From Pseudo-nitzschia pungens (taxonomy: Eukaryota; Bacillariophyta; Bacillariophyceae; Bacillariales; Bacillariaceae), in the NCBI GenBank assembly GCA_037355855.1, contig CM074766.1:186001-250000 (forward strand): DNA of 64,000 nt, given 5' to 3'. The notes beneath the pieces are model-generated. The model searched no databases. It was given only the letters and a program-made list of their open reading frames with translations, and was not told the DNA's origin. Position 1 is the first letter of the stretch. The number at the start of each line of letters is the position of its first letter. The position numbers and the translations under genes were made by a program. Below are positions 55,506 to 64,000 of the stretch, in pieces.

Positions 55506-56180
55506 GATTCACTGCTTTCGTCGACTTCTTTCCTTTCCTTTCGTCGTCGCTCGTCGGTGGCCGTTCCGAGAAAGTGTGTTTATACTGTAATTAGTAGTAG
55601 TAATACGTAATTACGAAGTACGAAGTATTTTGAGGATGGAACGTAAAGCGTCAAGCCCGAAACAACGAACAGCAAACAGCAAACAGCAAACAGCAAACAA
55701 ACTTGTGTCGTCCAAAATCAAAAAAATGCACGAGTTTGTTGGTCACAATTTCCAAACACTTCTCATTCTAAACTAACTAACACTTCAGGTCCCCATGGTC
55801 GCGCGAAAACTCGGAAACACTATCGCGCATGCCATCGGTTGGGTTCTCTTCTAGTCGTGTGAGTCGAGTGGATGGAAAACAATCCTTCATCACGGTTCTT
55901 CCCTCTTCGATCGATCACGAATCGATCATCAAAGAGCGATGGAATATCGCGTTCCCATTGCGCCATTTCACCATGGTGAAAGACGTTGTCCGCTCTGTCG
56001 AATAGAATAGAATCAATCGGAGAAACTCGATCGAGCCAACGACTCACTCCCAACTACAGACTGCAGACCGCAGACTACCGTACAGATACAGATTGCACCA
56101 AAGACACAACTGTCGGAGAGACCCACTGTCATCGGGGAATAAATAACACTTTACGCAATACACATACACACTCTGCAACC
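55506..56180. other. divergent promoter region of RBM42-like and RPT1 genes
   Basis: About 675 bp between two housekeeping genes transcribed away from each other. Holds two overlapping TACGAAGTA words at about 55612-55630 and AGCAAAC repeats at about 55671-55700. No gene is seen. Confidence 0.6.
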
Positions 56181-58069
56181 ATGTCTGCCGGAGAGTGCCA
56201 AACGACAAACCGAAACGATTACGACGATGTAAGATCGAAAGGCGAAACGCTGCGTTGCGTTGCATGGCATGGCGTTGATCGATTCGATATCATTCGATTC
56301 CATTCGATTCCTGTTTGTTGGCTCGGGGTGGCGCCGCGAAGGACGTTCGTTTTCGTATTGGATCGGATCTGCATTTGTTTCGCTCGGACGAAACGATTGT
56401 TGTGTTTGATCATCTTGCGGTCGGTCTCTGACCCTTTGCTTTCTTCCAATCGCGTCTCTTTCGCTCCGTCCTTTCCGCGACGATGCCTCTGCGATGAATC
56501 CGTACCAAACGAATCCGAAATCGAAATCGAAATCGAATCGAATTGGAACGAAAACGATGAACACGTTTCGGTCGCACCCGATCCATTTGCTCTCGTGTTT
56601 TCTTTGCTGGGATTCCATCGAATTTTTGCCAACATCAATGTTATTATCATTGTTATTGTTATTGTTATTGTTATTGTTATTGTTATTGTTATTGTAACTG
56701 CCAATGTTCACACACTTTTACGCAACAATTGTTTTCATCATTGTTTCGAATCCAGGAGGACGAAGAGAACGCCCCCCCTCCCCTGGACGAGGGCGATATT
56801 GCCCTCCTGAAATCCTACGGACTCGGACCCTACTCGACACTCATCAAAGATCTGGAGGAAGAAATCAAAAAGCACCAAACGGAGGTCAAGAACCTCATCG
56901 GAATCAAAGAGAGCGACACGGGATTGTCGCCGCCGTCCATGTGGGATTTGGTGGGCGACAAGCAAATGATGTCGGAAGAAGCTCCCCTCCAGGTGGCCCG
57001 CTGCACGAAAATCATTGCCGGGGAATCCTCGGAGGGCGGATCCTCCTCGGGAGGGAACAGCAGCGGCGCGGGGGCGCAGGCTCCCAACAAGTACGTCATC
57101 AACGTCAAGCAGATTGCCAAGTTTGTGGTGGGACTCGGAGAAAAGGTGGCCCCGACGGATATCGAGGAGGGCATGCGGGTCGGAGTCGATCGCTCCAAAT
57201 ACTCGATCCAGATTCCGCTCCCGCCCAAGATCGATCCCACCGTGAGTCTCATGACCGTCGAGGACAAGCCCGACGTGACGTACGACGATGTGGGCGGAGC
57301 CAAGGAGGCGATGGAAAAACTGCGAGAGGTTCTGGAGACGCCCCTCTTGCACCCGGAGCGCTTTGTAACGCTGGGAATCGAGCCTCCCAAGGGAATTTTG
57401 TTGTACGGGCCTCCCGGAACCGGAAAGACACTGACGGCCCGGGCCGTTGCCAACCGAACAGACGCTTGCTTCATTCGGGTGATCGGATCGGAACTGGTTC
57501 AGAAGTACGTCGGAGAGGGTGCCCGGATGGTCCGAGAACTCTTCACGATGGCACGATCCAAGAGGGCCTGCATCGTTTTCTTTGACGAGGTCGATGCCAT
57601 CGGAGGAGCCCGTGGCGGCGGAGGAGACGACAACGGTTCCGACAACGAGGTGCAGAGGACCATGCTCCAGATCGTGACGGAACTGGACGGTTTCGACGCC
57701 CGAGGAAACATCAAGGTGCTGATGGCCACCAACCGACCGGACACGCTGGATCCCGCTTTGCTGCGGCCGGGACGATTGGACCGCAAGGTCGAATTCGGGT
57801 TGCCCGATCTGGAGGGACGGGGGCACATTCTCAAGATCCACTCGAAGCGCATGAATTGCGACCGGGACATTCGCTTCGAGCTGATCGCCCGGTTGTGTCC
57901 CAACACCACGGGGGCAGAGCTCCACTCGGTGTGCACGGAGGCCGGAATGTTTGCGATCCGGGCCAGGCGCAAGAGCGTCTCCGAGAAGGACTTTTTGGAG
58001 TCGGTCAACAAGGTCATCAAGGGCTACAAGAAATTCAGTGCGACGCCCAAGTACATGGTTTACAACTAG
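56181..58069 (+). CDS. RPT1: 26S proteasome regulatory ATPase subunit RPT1 (PSMC2/S7)
   Basis: Two exons. A short first exon (56181-56228) encodes 16 residues. The long second exon is 56756-58069. The intron (56229-56755, 527 bp) has GTAAGA and TCCAG borders and contains a TTATTG repeat, and the join is in frame. The product, about 453 residues, matches RPT1 along its length. [10 protein letters not shown] and I-K-E-S-D-T-G-L occur near the start, followed by the OB-fold region. Then come Walker A G-P-P-G-T-G-K-T, Walker [13 protein letters not shown], the sensor region with [10 protein letters not shown], the Arg-finger segment R-P-G-R-L-D-R, and the C-terminal Y-M-V-Y-N. A Gly/Ser-rich insert follows the coiled-coil part. 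It unfolds ubiquitinated substrates and opens the 20S gate within the 19S base. Confidence 0.97.
56650..56695. repeat. TTATTG hexanucleotide repeat in RPT1 intron
   Basis: About seven to eight tandem units 60 bases upstream of the 3' splice site. Confidence 0.9.
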
Positions 58070-58533
58070 TAGGCAAGGATGCGGAACGAAACGAAACGAA
58101 ACGGGAAGCAACTAACATCCCTACAGTATCTTATGAATATATATTATATTATAATATTATATTATGATGACACTGTTTGCTTTGTATTTGCACACTCCTG
58201 CGCTGCCATTGTATCCCATACAAAATACTTGTATACCGTACGAATGGGACATGACGCACGCACGCAATAGTATCGGGCAAGGAATGCTCAAGCCGTGATG
58301 ATGATCCATCGGTCTTTCGATGCCAAACACTTGCTCTCGTTCGTATTCCATTGATATACCGTACCCAAACAACAAACGCCAAACGCCAAACGCCAAACGC
58401 GTGCTCTTTCTCGGACGTCGGGCATCCCCGCCGAGAACACACGCATCACGGCACCTGCTTCCGAAAGACGCGGAAAGCAACAGCGGGAGCGACTCGAACG
58501 CGTAAGGTTATGAAGGAATGAAGGAATGAATCA

Positions 58534-58627
58534 ATCGATCGATCGATCATCCATCGGTCCGGGAAAGTGCCCGCCGCCGATTTTCGATCGATGAGAATCG
58601 ATCGATCGATCGATCCGATCGATCGAT
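58534..58627. repeat. GATC/ATCG tandem repeats
   Basis: Two self-complementary runs of ATCGATCG units with a 45-base interval. Another run lies at 59380-59402. Each is a perfect palindrome and could form hairpins or act as dense GATC sites. Confidence 0.85.
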
Positions 58628-59379
58628 GGTGACGATCCGGGAGCGCTCCGCCACTTGCCGCGCAACCGATGGCCGGCTCGTCCGCCGCGATGCGAAAGCA
58701 GCGCTCGGTCGCGGAAGAGGTTCTTCTCGACCGGACCGGGATGGACGAAACCGGGCTGGGTCGGGTCGGGTCGGGTTGGACCCGCGCGACGCCGTCGAAG
58801 AAAAGGTCGGGAAGCGGTCGTTGTTTGCGGATGCCGTTTCGGCGTTGGGAGGTGCGCGTCCTCCCTCTCGCCCCTCCCCCCCGTCCGGCGCTTGCGTTTG
58901 GGGGAATCGATCGCCGGGTGTTGCTCCGGGATCGGCCGCGGTCGTTGCTTTCTGCTGCAACGGCAGTTGTTGCTGTTGCTGTTGCTGCTGTTGATGGTGA
59001 TGGTGATTTTGTTGCTGCTGCAGCTGCTGTCACTGCTGCTCCAACCACCACTCCCGGATGTGGGCACTCAATGATCCCGACAAAGCGTTCCGGGAAATGA
59101 CCTGGCCCGTCCTGGCTTGGTCCCGTCCTACAGAATAATGGGCGCGCAACAGAAAACAGAGCGGGAACCGGATCGGGGCGCCTTCCGAAGGATTGGCACA
59201 GGAAGGATCGATCCGTCAATACAGCAGATTATTCCTTGCAGTTCTCCTCGCCATTCTCTTCGCAATTGCCACCTGCCACTGCCACCGCCACTGCCACTGT
59301 CATGCGCATCGCCCGCGACGCGACCCCGACGCAACGCGCATCTACCGCACTTCGCAGCCATGCAACCACAAACGCGGTC

Positions 59380-59402
59380 TCGATCGATCGATCGATCGAT
59401 CG
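59380..59402. repeat. CGAT tandem repeat
   Basis: Nearly six tandem CGAT units. Confidence 0.9.
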
Positions 59403-59746
59403 TCCGGATCGCAATGACTGTCCGGTGCCACCGGGACGCCGAGCGGGTTGCGTTGCGTTGCATTTCGTTGCGCTCCTCGTTGCCCAAAACAAAACCCTCG
59501 TCGGGTCGGGCCTTCGATCGATCTTGCTGCAATGGACCGGGTGCGGCAGTCCGAGACAAGCAGCAAGTCGCGGTGGGATCCGTGCACACAGAGTCCGACG
59601 CGGAGTCGAGCCTCGTTTGTTTTGCCTTGCCTTGCCTTGCCCTGCCGTATGGTTTGCTCTCCTCGTGTTGCTGTTGCCCTTTGCTTTGCTCTCGACGGTC
59701 TGCAACGACCGGCGGGCCACCGTTATGTTCTCCAGCCTAGATTGGG

Positions 59747-59768
59747 ACCGACCGACCGACCGACCGAC
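59747..59768. repeat. CCGA tandem repeat
   Basis: Five tandem CCGA units. Confidence 0.9.
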
Positions 59769-61185
59769 CATCACCGAGAAATCGGCATTGTGAATCGTGT
59801 AATCCCGGTGGCGAGATTGCTTCATTTCTCGGAAAAGAACTCGCTATTGTTGCGACCCGTGGAAGTGTCCCTGGGATTGAACAGCAATTAATCGGTTGGA
59901 AGGAACTCTTGGACCTGCATGCGGCTGCCTTCTGTTCTTTCTCATTCCGTTGTGTTTGTTTGTTATTGTTGGTTGGAAGGGTTGCTTGTGATCTGCGACG
60001 CCGACTCCGACGCCGACGAAGCGGATGCCGGCGGTCCGACCTTGTCCCGCTTTGTTTTGCGTCGATTTCTGCCGTCGCGAAGCCTGGCGGCATCGGCGTC
60101 GTGCGCGTGCGGTCCGGATCTCCCGATCGGGGCTAGCGAAGCCGGTCGCTTTTGGGATTTCTTTGGTTTGGATTGGCTTGGCTTTTTCTCTGTGTTGCAC
60201 TCGCACTCACACTCGCACTCGCACTCGCCGTTGGAATTGGAACCTCGCTGCTGCTCGTGCTCGTTCTCTTCCGGGTGGCGGGCTGGACTGGTTCGCCTCG
60301 GATTGGAACCGGGTCGGGTTGGAATTATCGTTGGTGCGATACGAATTGTTTCTACGTCTAAGTGTGGATGGATGGATGGATGGGTTGGAATGTTGCGAGT
60401 CCCCTTTACGTCTGTACCCATCACAGACATTTAGGATTGATTCCTTGCTCCTGTCGTACCGCGGTGCGGTCTACAGTGAAGAGGTTGTCGCTTTGTTCTG
60501 TGAAGCCGGACGGGGAATTTGTGTGCATGTGTAGTCTCAACCATCAGGTCACGTCACGTCACCTCACGCCACCAGACGCATCCCACTTGCTCCTTCCTCA
60601 CTTGCTCGCCAAACAAAATGATCTTCCTTTTAATGATCAGATCTAGTTTACAAGGTTAATTGCTCTCTAAAAACACGAATGTAGTATTGTACTTCGTAGT
60701 CGCCTCCCTTTACGAGTCCCTTCGTGAGCAGCATCGATGCATCGAGTCTCTCCAAGGATCCATGTTGCGCGATGGATCGCGACAAACCAAATCTATAGAT
60801 GCATTGAAGCATGGATAGATTCATTCATCGATGGAATCCATCGATGCCGATTCTTTTTTGCACGCTCTCGAACGAATAGTTTCTTTTCCGTCGTCCACCG
60901 TGTAACTGCTTTGTTTTCCTAAAAGAGCGATTGACGAGAAACAAGAGCAACAACCGTTCCTTGTTCCTTGCTCCCCAAACCAAACCCAAACCGTTGATTA
61001 CTGAACAAAATTGTTGGTTGGATCGTCTCTTTTTCTCTCTATCTCTCCCCGCAGTTTCGTTGCCCACCGCAAGCAAGCAACGTCGTTTCATCTCTTCGCT
61101 GCGGGAATGCATGTTCTTCTGCATCCAGAGCGAGCCAGCGGTACGTGTGCCGTACTCGTGGTCGCCACAAATAACCCTCTTTTCA

Positions 61186-61731
61186 TTAAAAGACATCGTC
61201 TTCCAGTCCTCGTAGATAATCGCCAATGTCCGCCTGGTGCAACACCACGTTCCCCGTTGCCTCGAGCGACTGGCAGTGTTCCGTCGACTGCGCCGCAACG
61301 CCGAATCCCATCGGAATGTCGTTCATGTTGAAGACGACGACGCCCGCGTACTGCGGCGTCGACTCCGTCATGCGGGCCAGTCCCTGCTTGGTGATGTGGT
61401 TCCCGTACAAGAAGCTCATCTCCGCCGACTGCTTGACCCACACCTTGTGCTTGGCGTACTTGGCCAGATACTCGAGGGCCGTCACGTGCAGGCGGAACTT
61501 TCCCGACTTGGTGAACTTGCCGATGCAGGTTCCGACGTGCAGGAGACTGTCCCGGGAGATGCTGGTGGCGGCCTTCATGAGCGACTCGCTGACGTAGTAG
61601 CAGCGGTCCTTCATGAGTCGGAAGCAGTAGCGCTCGTCGCTGCGGTTGATGAGTTTCTCGACGTTCTTCCCAATGTACTCGGAGAGCTTGAGAAAGAGCG
61701 TCTTGGTTTCGTCCTCGGTCAGGGGTCTCAT
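61186..61731 (-). CDS. NIP7: 60S ribosome biogenesis factor NIP7
   Basis: 181 residues, the usual length of NIP7 (about 180). The open frame extends upstream to 61917 through a poly-Thr run made by a GTT/GTC repeat. The Met at 61731 begins the conserved M-R-P-L-T-E-D-E-T and is chosen. The N-terminal alpha/beta domain carries R-Y-C-F-R-L-x-K-D-R-C-Y-Y-V, and [11 protein letters not shown] follows. The C-terminal PUA domain (about 95-170) includes K-V-W-V-K and F-L-Y-G-N-H. NIP7 acts in the nucleolus on pre-60S particles and 27S pre-rRNA processing, with NOP8 and RRP43 partners in yeast. Single exon. Confidence 0.96.
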   Translation of the reverse strand: MRPLTEDETKTLFLKLSEYIGKNVEKLINRSDERYCFRLMKDRCYYVSESLMKAATSISRDSLLHVGTCIGKFTKSGKFRLHVTALEYLAKYAKHKVWVKQSAEMSFLYGNHITKQGLARMTESTPQYAGVVVFNMNDIPMGFGVAAQSTEHCQSLEATGNVVLHQADIGDYLRGLEDDVF

Positions 61732-61760
61732 GGTTGTTGCTATCGTCGTCGTCGTCGTCG

Positions 61761-61794
<34 letters not shown>

Positions 61795-63033
61795 ATTTTG
61801 TTTGCTGTTTGCTCCTACGAACGTTCCAAGGGAGAGGGACCACTTACACGTAACCTTACTCTTTCCCAGCAAGTATTGCGGATGGAAGATCGAAAGCGTC
61901 TCGTCGTTACTGTACAAGTAATTTACCTATGGTATTGAGGTAAGGTCTTATTGTCGATTTTTGGGATTTAGCACCGTATTATTTTTTTCATTTTGTTCTA
62001 GATTTTCGTGAGTTTTCAGTTTGGTGGACCGGCGTTTCTTGGGTGGTTCGTGATCGAACGTCTGGCCTTCGATGATATTGTATGTAGATGACTCATTCGA
62101 CTGCATTAATGGAGAGTGACCGGTTTGTGGCGCGCAGTGCACGCAACGGTGAGGGATTGCGTGGCCCGCGGGAGACCGCCCATGCGATTTTGGTTTGGGG
62201 CACTTCAATCGGTGAACCACATGCAACACTCACGAGAATGTTCTCCAACAACTGTTATGGTCTTCATTCATCATTGGTATGCGGTACCGCCACGAATTAT
62301 TGCTTCGAACGGTTGGAAAGTTGTATGTTTGGAGCGTTACAGCCCGCCGCAAATGCAAACCGGTGTGACAAACCCATCTTTTGTGTTGCGAGCATACCTA
62401 CCAGCATTCGTACTATACTGTACCCGTAGGAATGGTCACAGGCGACAAAGACTTTTCGTCCCACCGTAAAAAAAAGTCAATTTTCTCTAAGATCTTCAGG
62501 TTAACTTACTTCTAATTCATGATTATTTATGCGTCTTTGTCTCGGAAGTTTATGCATTATCGGCCAGGCGGGGATAAGATTTACTACCGGCACGAGTTCT
62601 AGCTGTATTCTACAATCCGCCTTGTTCCTCTTTTGGGACTGTTGCCCATCTGTCGTTTCCAACCAACAATTGGACGATCGTCTCTGAGTTTCATGAAACA
62701 ACGCTACGGTACGATTCTTGACGCTTGCGCAACAGCAACAACAACAGTAACAACAACAAGCCTACTTTAGAAATCAAACCGAAAAAGTCAAGACGCCGTC
62801 AATCCTTTCAGCGGAAGGTTCGAAGAAAGGACAACAGACAAACAGACTAAGGTTTACCATCGGTGGGACCAACATACGAGTGGAGCTCGACTGGACCAAA
62901 CATCCCATACCTCCAACGCGTATCATAACATAACATTGCATTGCATTGCATTCCACTGCATCGCAACACTAACAGACAACTCATAAACCAACAAACCAAC
63001 CACACTTTCACACAGACAAACAATCACAATACT
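61732..63033. other. divergent intergenic region between NIP7 and ABHD17-like genes
   Basis: Contains GTAACCTTAC at 61850-61859, about 120 bp upstream of NIP7. Open frames at 61948-62229 (minus, 93 residues) and 62116-62469 (plus, 117 residues) have no recognisable motif and overlap each other, so neither is called. Confidence 0.55.
61744..61794. repeat. GTC/GTT triplet repeat just upstream of NIP7
   Basis: About seventeen triplets, starting about a dozen bases before the NIP7 start codon and so probably in its 5' UTR, where length changes could affect translation. Confidence 0.9.
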
Positions 63034-63965
63034 ATGTGCTGCATCTGTCCGCCGGCCATCCAGGCCATCTTTTGCTTGTGGGTCCAGAGCGGTTTCAGCC
63101 AGGGAACGGTTGCCGGAGCCCTGACCTTTTTCCCTCCCGATCCACCCCTTTACAAATTCGAACGACTCGATAAGGACGGCAATACCCTGCCGAGCGAGAG
63201 CGACGAGGACGGCGACAAGAGCAACCATCAGCAGGAGGACGAAGAGACAGCCAACAATAATACCAACGAAGGGGTGATAACGGATGGGAATTACCAGGCC
63301 CAAGAAGGCCAAACCCGGGAAAAGGTCAAGTCCCCCGCCCAGCAGCTCACGGACCAGGCCAAGGCGATGCGAAAACGCGGCAAGATACGCAATACCCGCG
63401 ACACCAGGGACGCCACCAATGGCGTCACCTACAAGCTGGTCTTGGATCCACGGCTGCAAACCCCCCGCTTTCAGAACGCCGGAACGGTGGAGGCCGTCAA
63501 GATTCCCACCGGCAAGCAAAGCGACAACAACAGCAGCAAGGACCGATCGCACTGCGCGGCCATTGTGTACCGAGTCCCATCGGCCAATGCCGAGACGACC
63601 TCGGACGGCAAAAAGACTATGACGATCATTTACAGCCACGGGAATGCCACCGATATCGGCGCCATGTATCCCCTCCAGGTCATTCTCTCCAATTCGCTCG
63701 AGTGCAACGTGGTGTCGTACGATTACTCGGGATACGGAGAATCGGGGGGCGTCCCCATGGAGGCCAACACCTACACGGACATTGCGGGCGTTTACGAGTG
63801 GACGCTGGAGAATGTCTGCGGGGGAGACGAGTCCCGGATTGTGCTCTACGGACAATCGGTGGGAAGCGGGCCCTGCTGCCACCTGGCCAAGCAGGTGGAC
63901 GGACTGGGAGGGATGGTCTTGCACTCTCCGTTCATGAGCGGGATGCGGGTGCTGACACCGAGTCG
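63034..63965 (+). CDS. ABHD17-like serine hydrolase (depalmitoylase family), first exon, runs off window
   Basis: 311 residues of a protein cut by the window end. The exon stops at a GTGAGT donor (63966). The Met at 63034 starts M-C-C-I-C-P-P, a Cys cluster like the palmitoylated N-terminus of ABHD17, followed by A-G-A-L-T-F-F-P-P-D-P-P. An acidic Asn/Gln-rich insert (about 45-115) is not in animal homologues. The alpha/beta hydrolase core shows Y-S-H-G-N-A-T-D-I-G (oxyanion region), Y-D-Y-S-G-Y-G-E-S-G, the catalytic Ser in G-Q-S-V-G-S-G, and V-L-H-S-P-F-M-S-G-M-R. The catalytic Asp and His would lie in later exons. ABHD17 enzymes remove palmitate from membrane-bound proteins; that role is inferred. 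Confidence 0.88.
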
Positions 63966-64000
63966 GTGAGTACAAAGGGTAGCAGCAGCAGCAGCATTAG

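Larger units (their letters stand above)
58070..61185. other. long GC-rich intergenic region with many simple repeats
   Basis: About 3.1 kb between the 3' ends of RPT1 (+) and NIP7 (-). Open frames of 100-260 residues overlap on both strands (for example 58446-59219 minus and 59919-60434 plus), but they run through ATCG, CCGA, CTCGCA and GGAT repeats and show no domain. I call none of them. Sequence is markedly richer in G+C at 58600-60350 than in other spacers. Confidence 0.55.

Noticed and set aside
58446..59219. 257-residue minus-strand open frame with R-S-I-D repeats
   Set aside because: Large parts are translated ATCG repeat and Arg/Pro-rich GC sequence; other frames are equally open; no domain.
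59919..60434. 171-residue plus-strand open frame with an H-S repeat
   Set aside because: The H-S run is a CTCGCA/CACTCG repeat also open antisense as E-C; no conserved core.
62116..62469. 117-residue plus-strand open frame
   Set aside because: Composition is protein-like, but no motif or homology is recognisable and it overlaps an equally plausible minus-strand frame.
1..64000. CRISPR arrays, bacterial operons, phage or integrase genes
   Set aside because: No spaced direct repeats of CRISPR type, no phage or transposase motif, and genes with introns throughout; the window is eukaryotic nuclear DNA.

Overview
The window looks like nuclear DNA of a photosynthetic stramenopile, most likely a pennate diatom; the species cannot be named from sequence alone. 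Eukaryotic signs are GT-AG introns of about 80-530 bp, a Pol III-type tRNA gene, a 26S proteasome ATPase, NIP7, RBM42 and ALKBH1 homologues, and large low-complexity insertions (poly-Q, poly-N, HTHTHT, E-P repeats). Diatom signs are signal peptides followed by an E-A/F 'ASAF-like' plastid motif on two proteins (45936 and 49954), a plastid CbbY-type phosphatase, and Cys-rich modules of a kind common in diatom secreted proteins. The genes carry no operon logic; they are singly transcribed, on both strands, and separated by 0.5-4 kb.

Layout. 1-11 kb: a low-complexity membrane protein (+), a DEDDy 3'-5' exonuclease (-) and a GRAM-VASt sterol-transfer-like protein (-). 12-22.5 kb: an acidic STI1-like protein (+), a secreted prolyl 4-hydroxylase fused to an ankyrin segment (+), tRNA-Ser(CGA), and a ZIP metal transporter (+). 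23-33.3 kb: a membrane protein with three Cys/Trp modules (-), then a very large multi-exon gene (+) whose product has an N-terminal membrane anchor, a duplicated beta-rich module and a C-terminal region resembling TULIP/HAM1-like lipid-binding proteins. 34.6-45 kb: a secreted GH128-type glycoside hydrolase (+), a three-copy degenerate repeat, a MYND-finger protein (-), a decayed cytochrome P450 with a duplicated heme-binding end (+), and a second ZIP transporter (-). 45.9-64 kb: an E-P repeat plastid-targeted protein (+), ALKBH1-like dioxygenase (-), CbbY-like HAD phosphatase (+), RBM42-like RNA-binding protein (-), RPT1 (+), NIP7 (-), and the first exon of an ABHD17-like hydrolase (+) that runs off the end.

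Most worth a second look: the large anchored TULIP-like protein at 26-33 kb; the P450 pseudogene, whose second heme loop has Ser in place of the Cys ligand; repeated +1 frame displacements that break otherwise good genes; and a small set of intergenic words (GTAAGGTTAC, TACGAAGTA, TACCGGTA) that recur far above chance in the spaces between genes. Counts of these words were made by eye and are minimum values.
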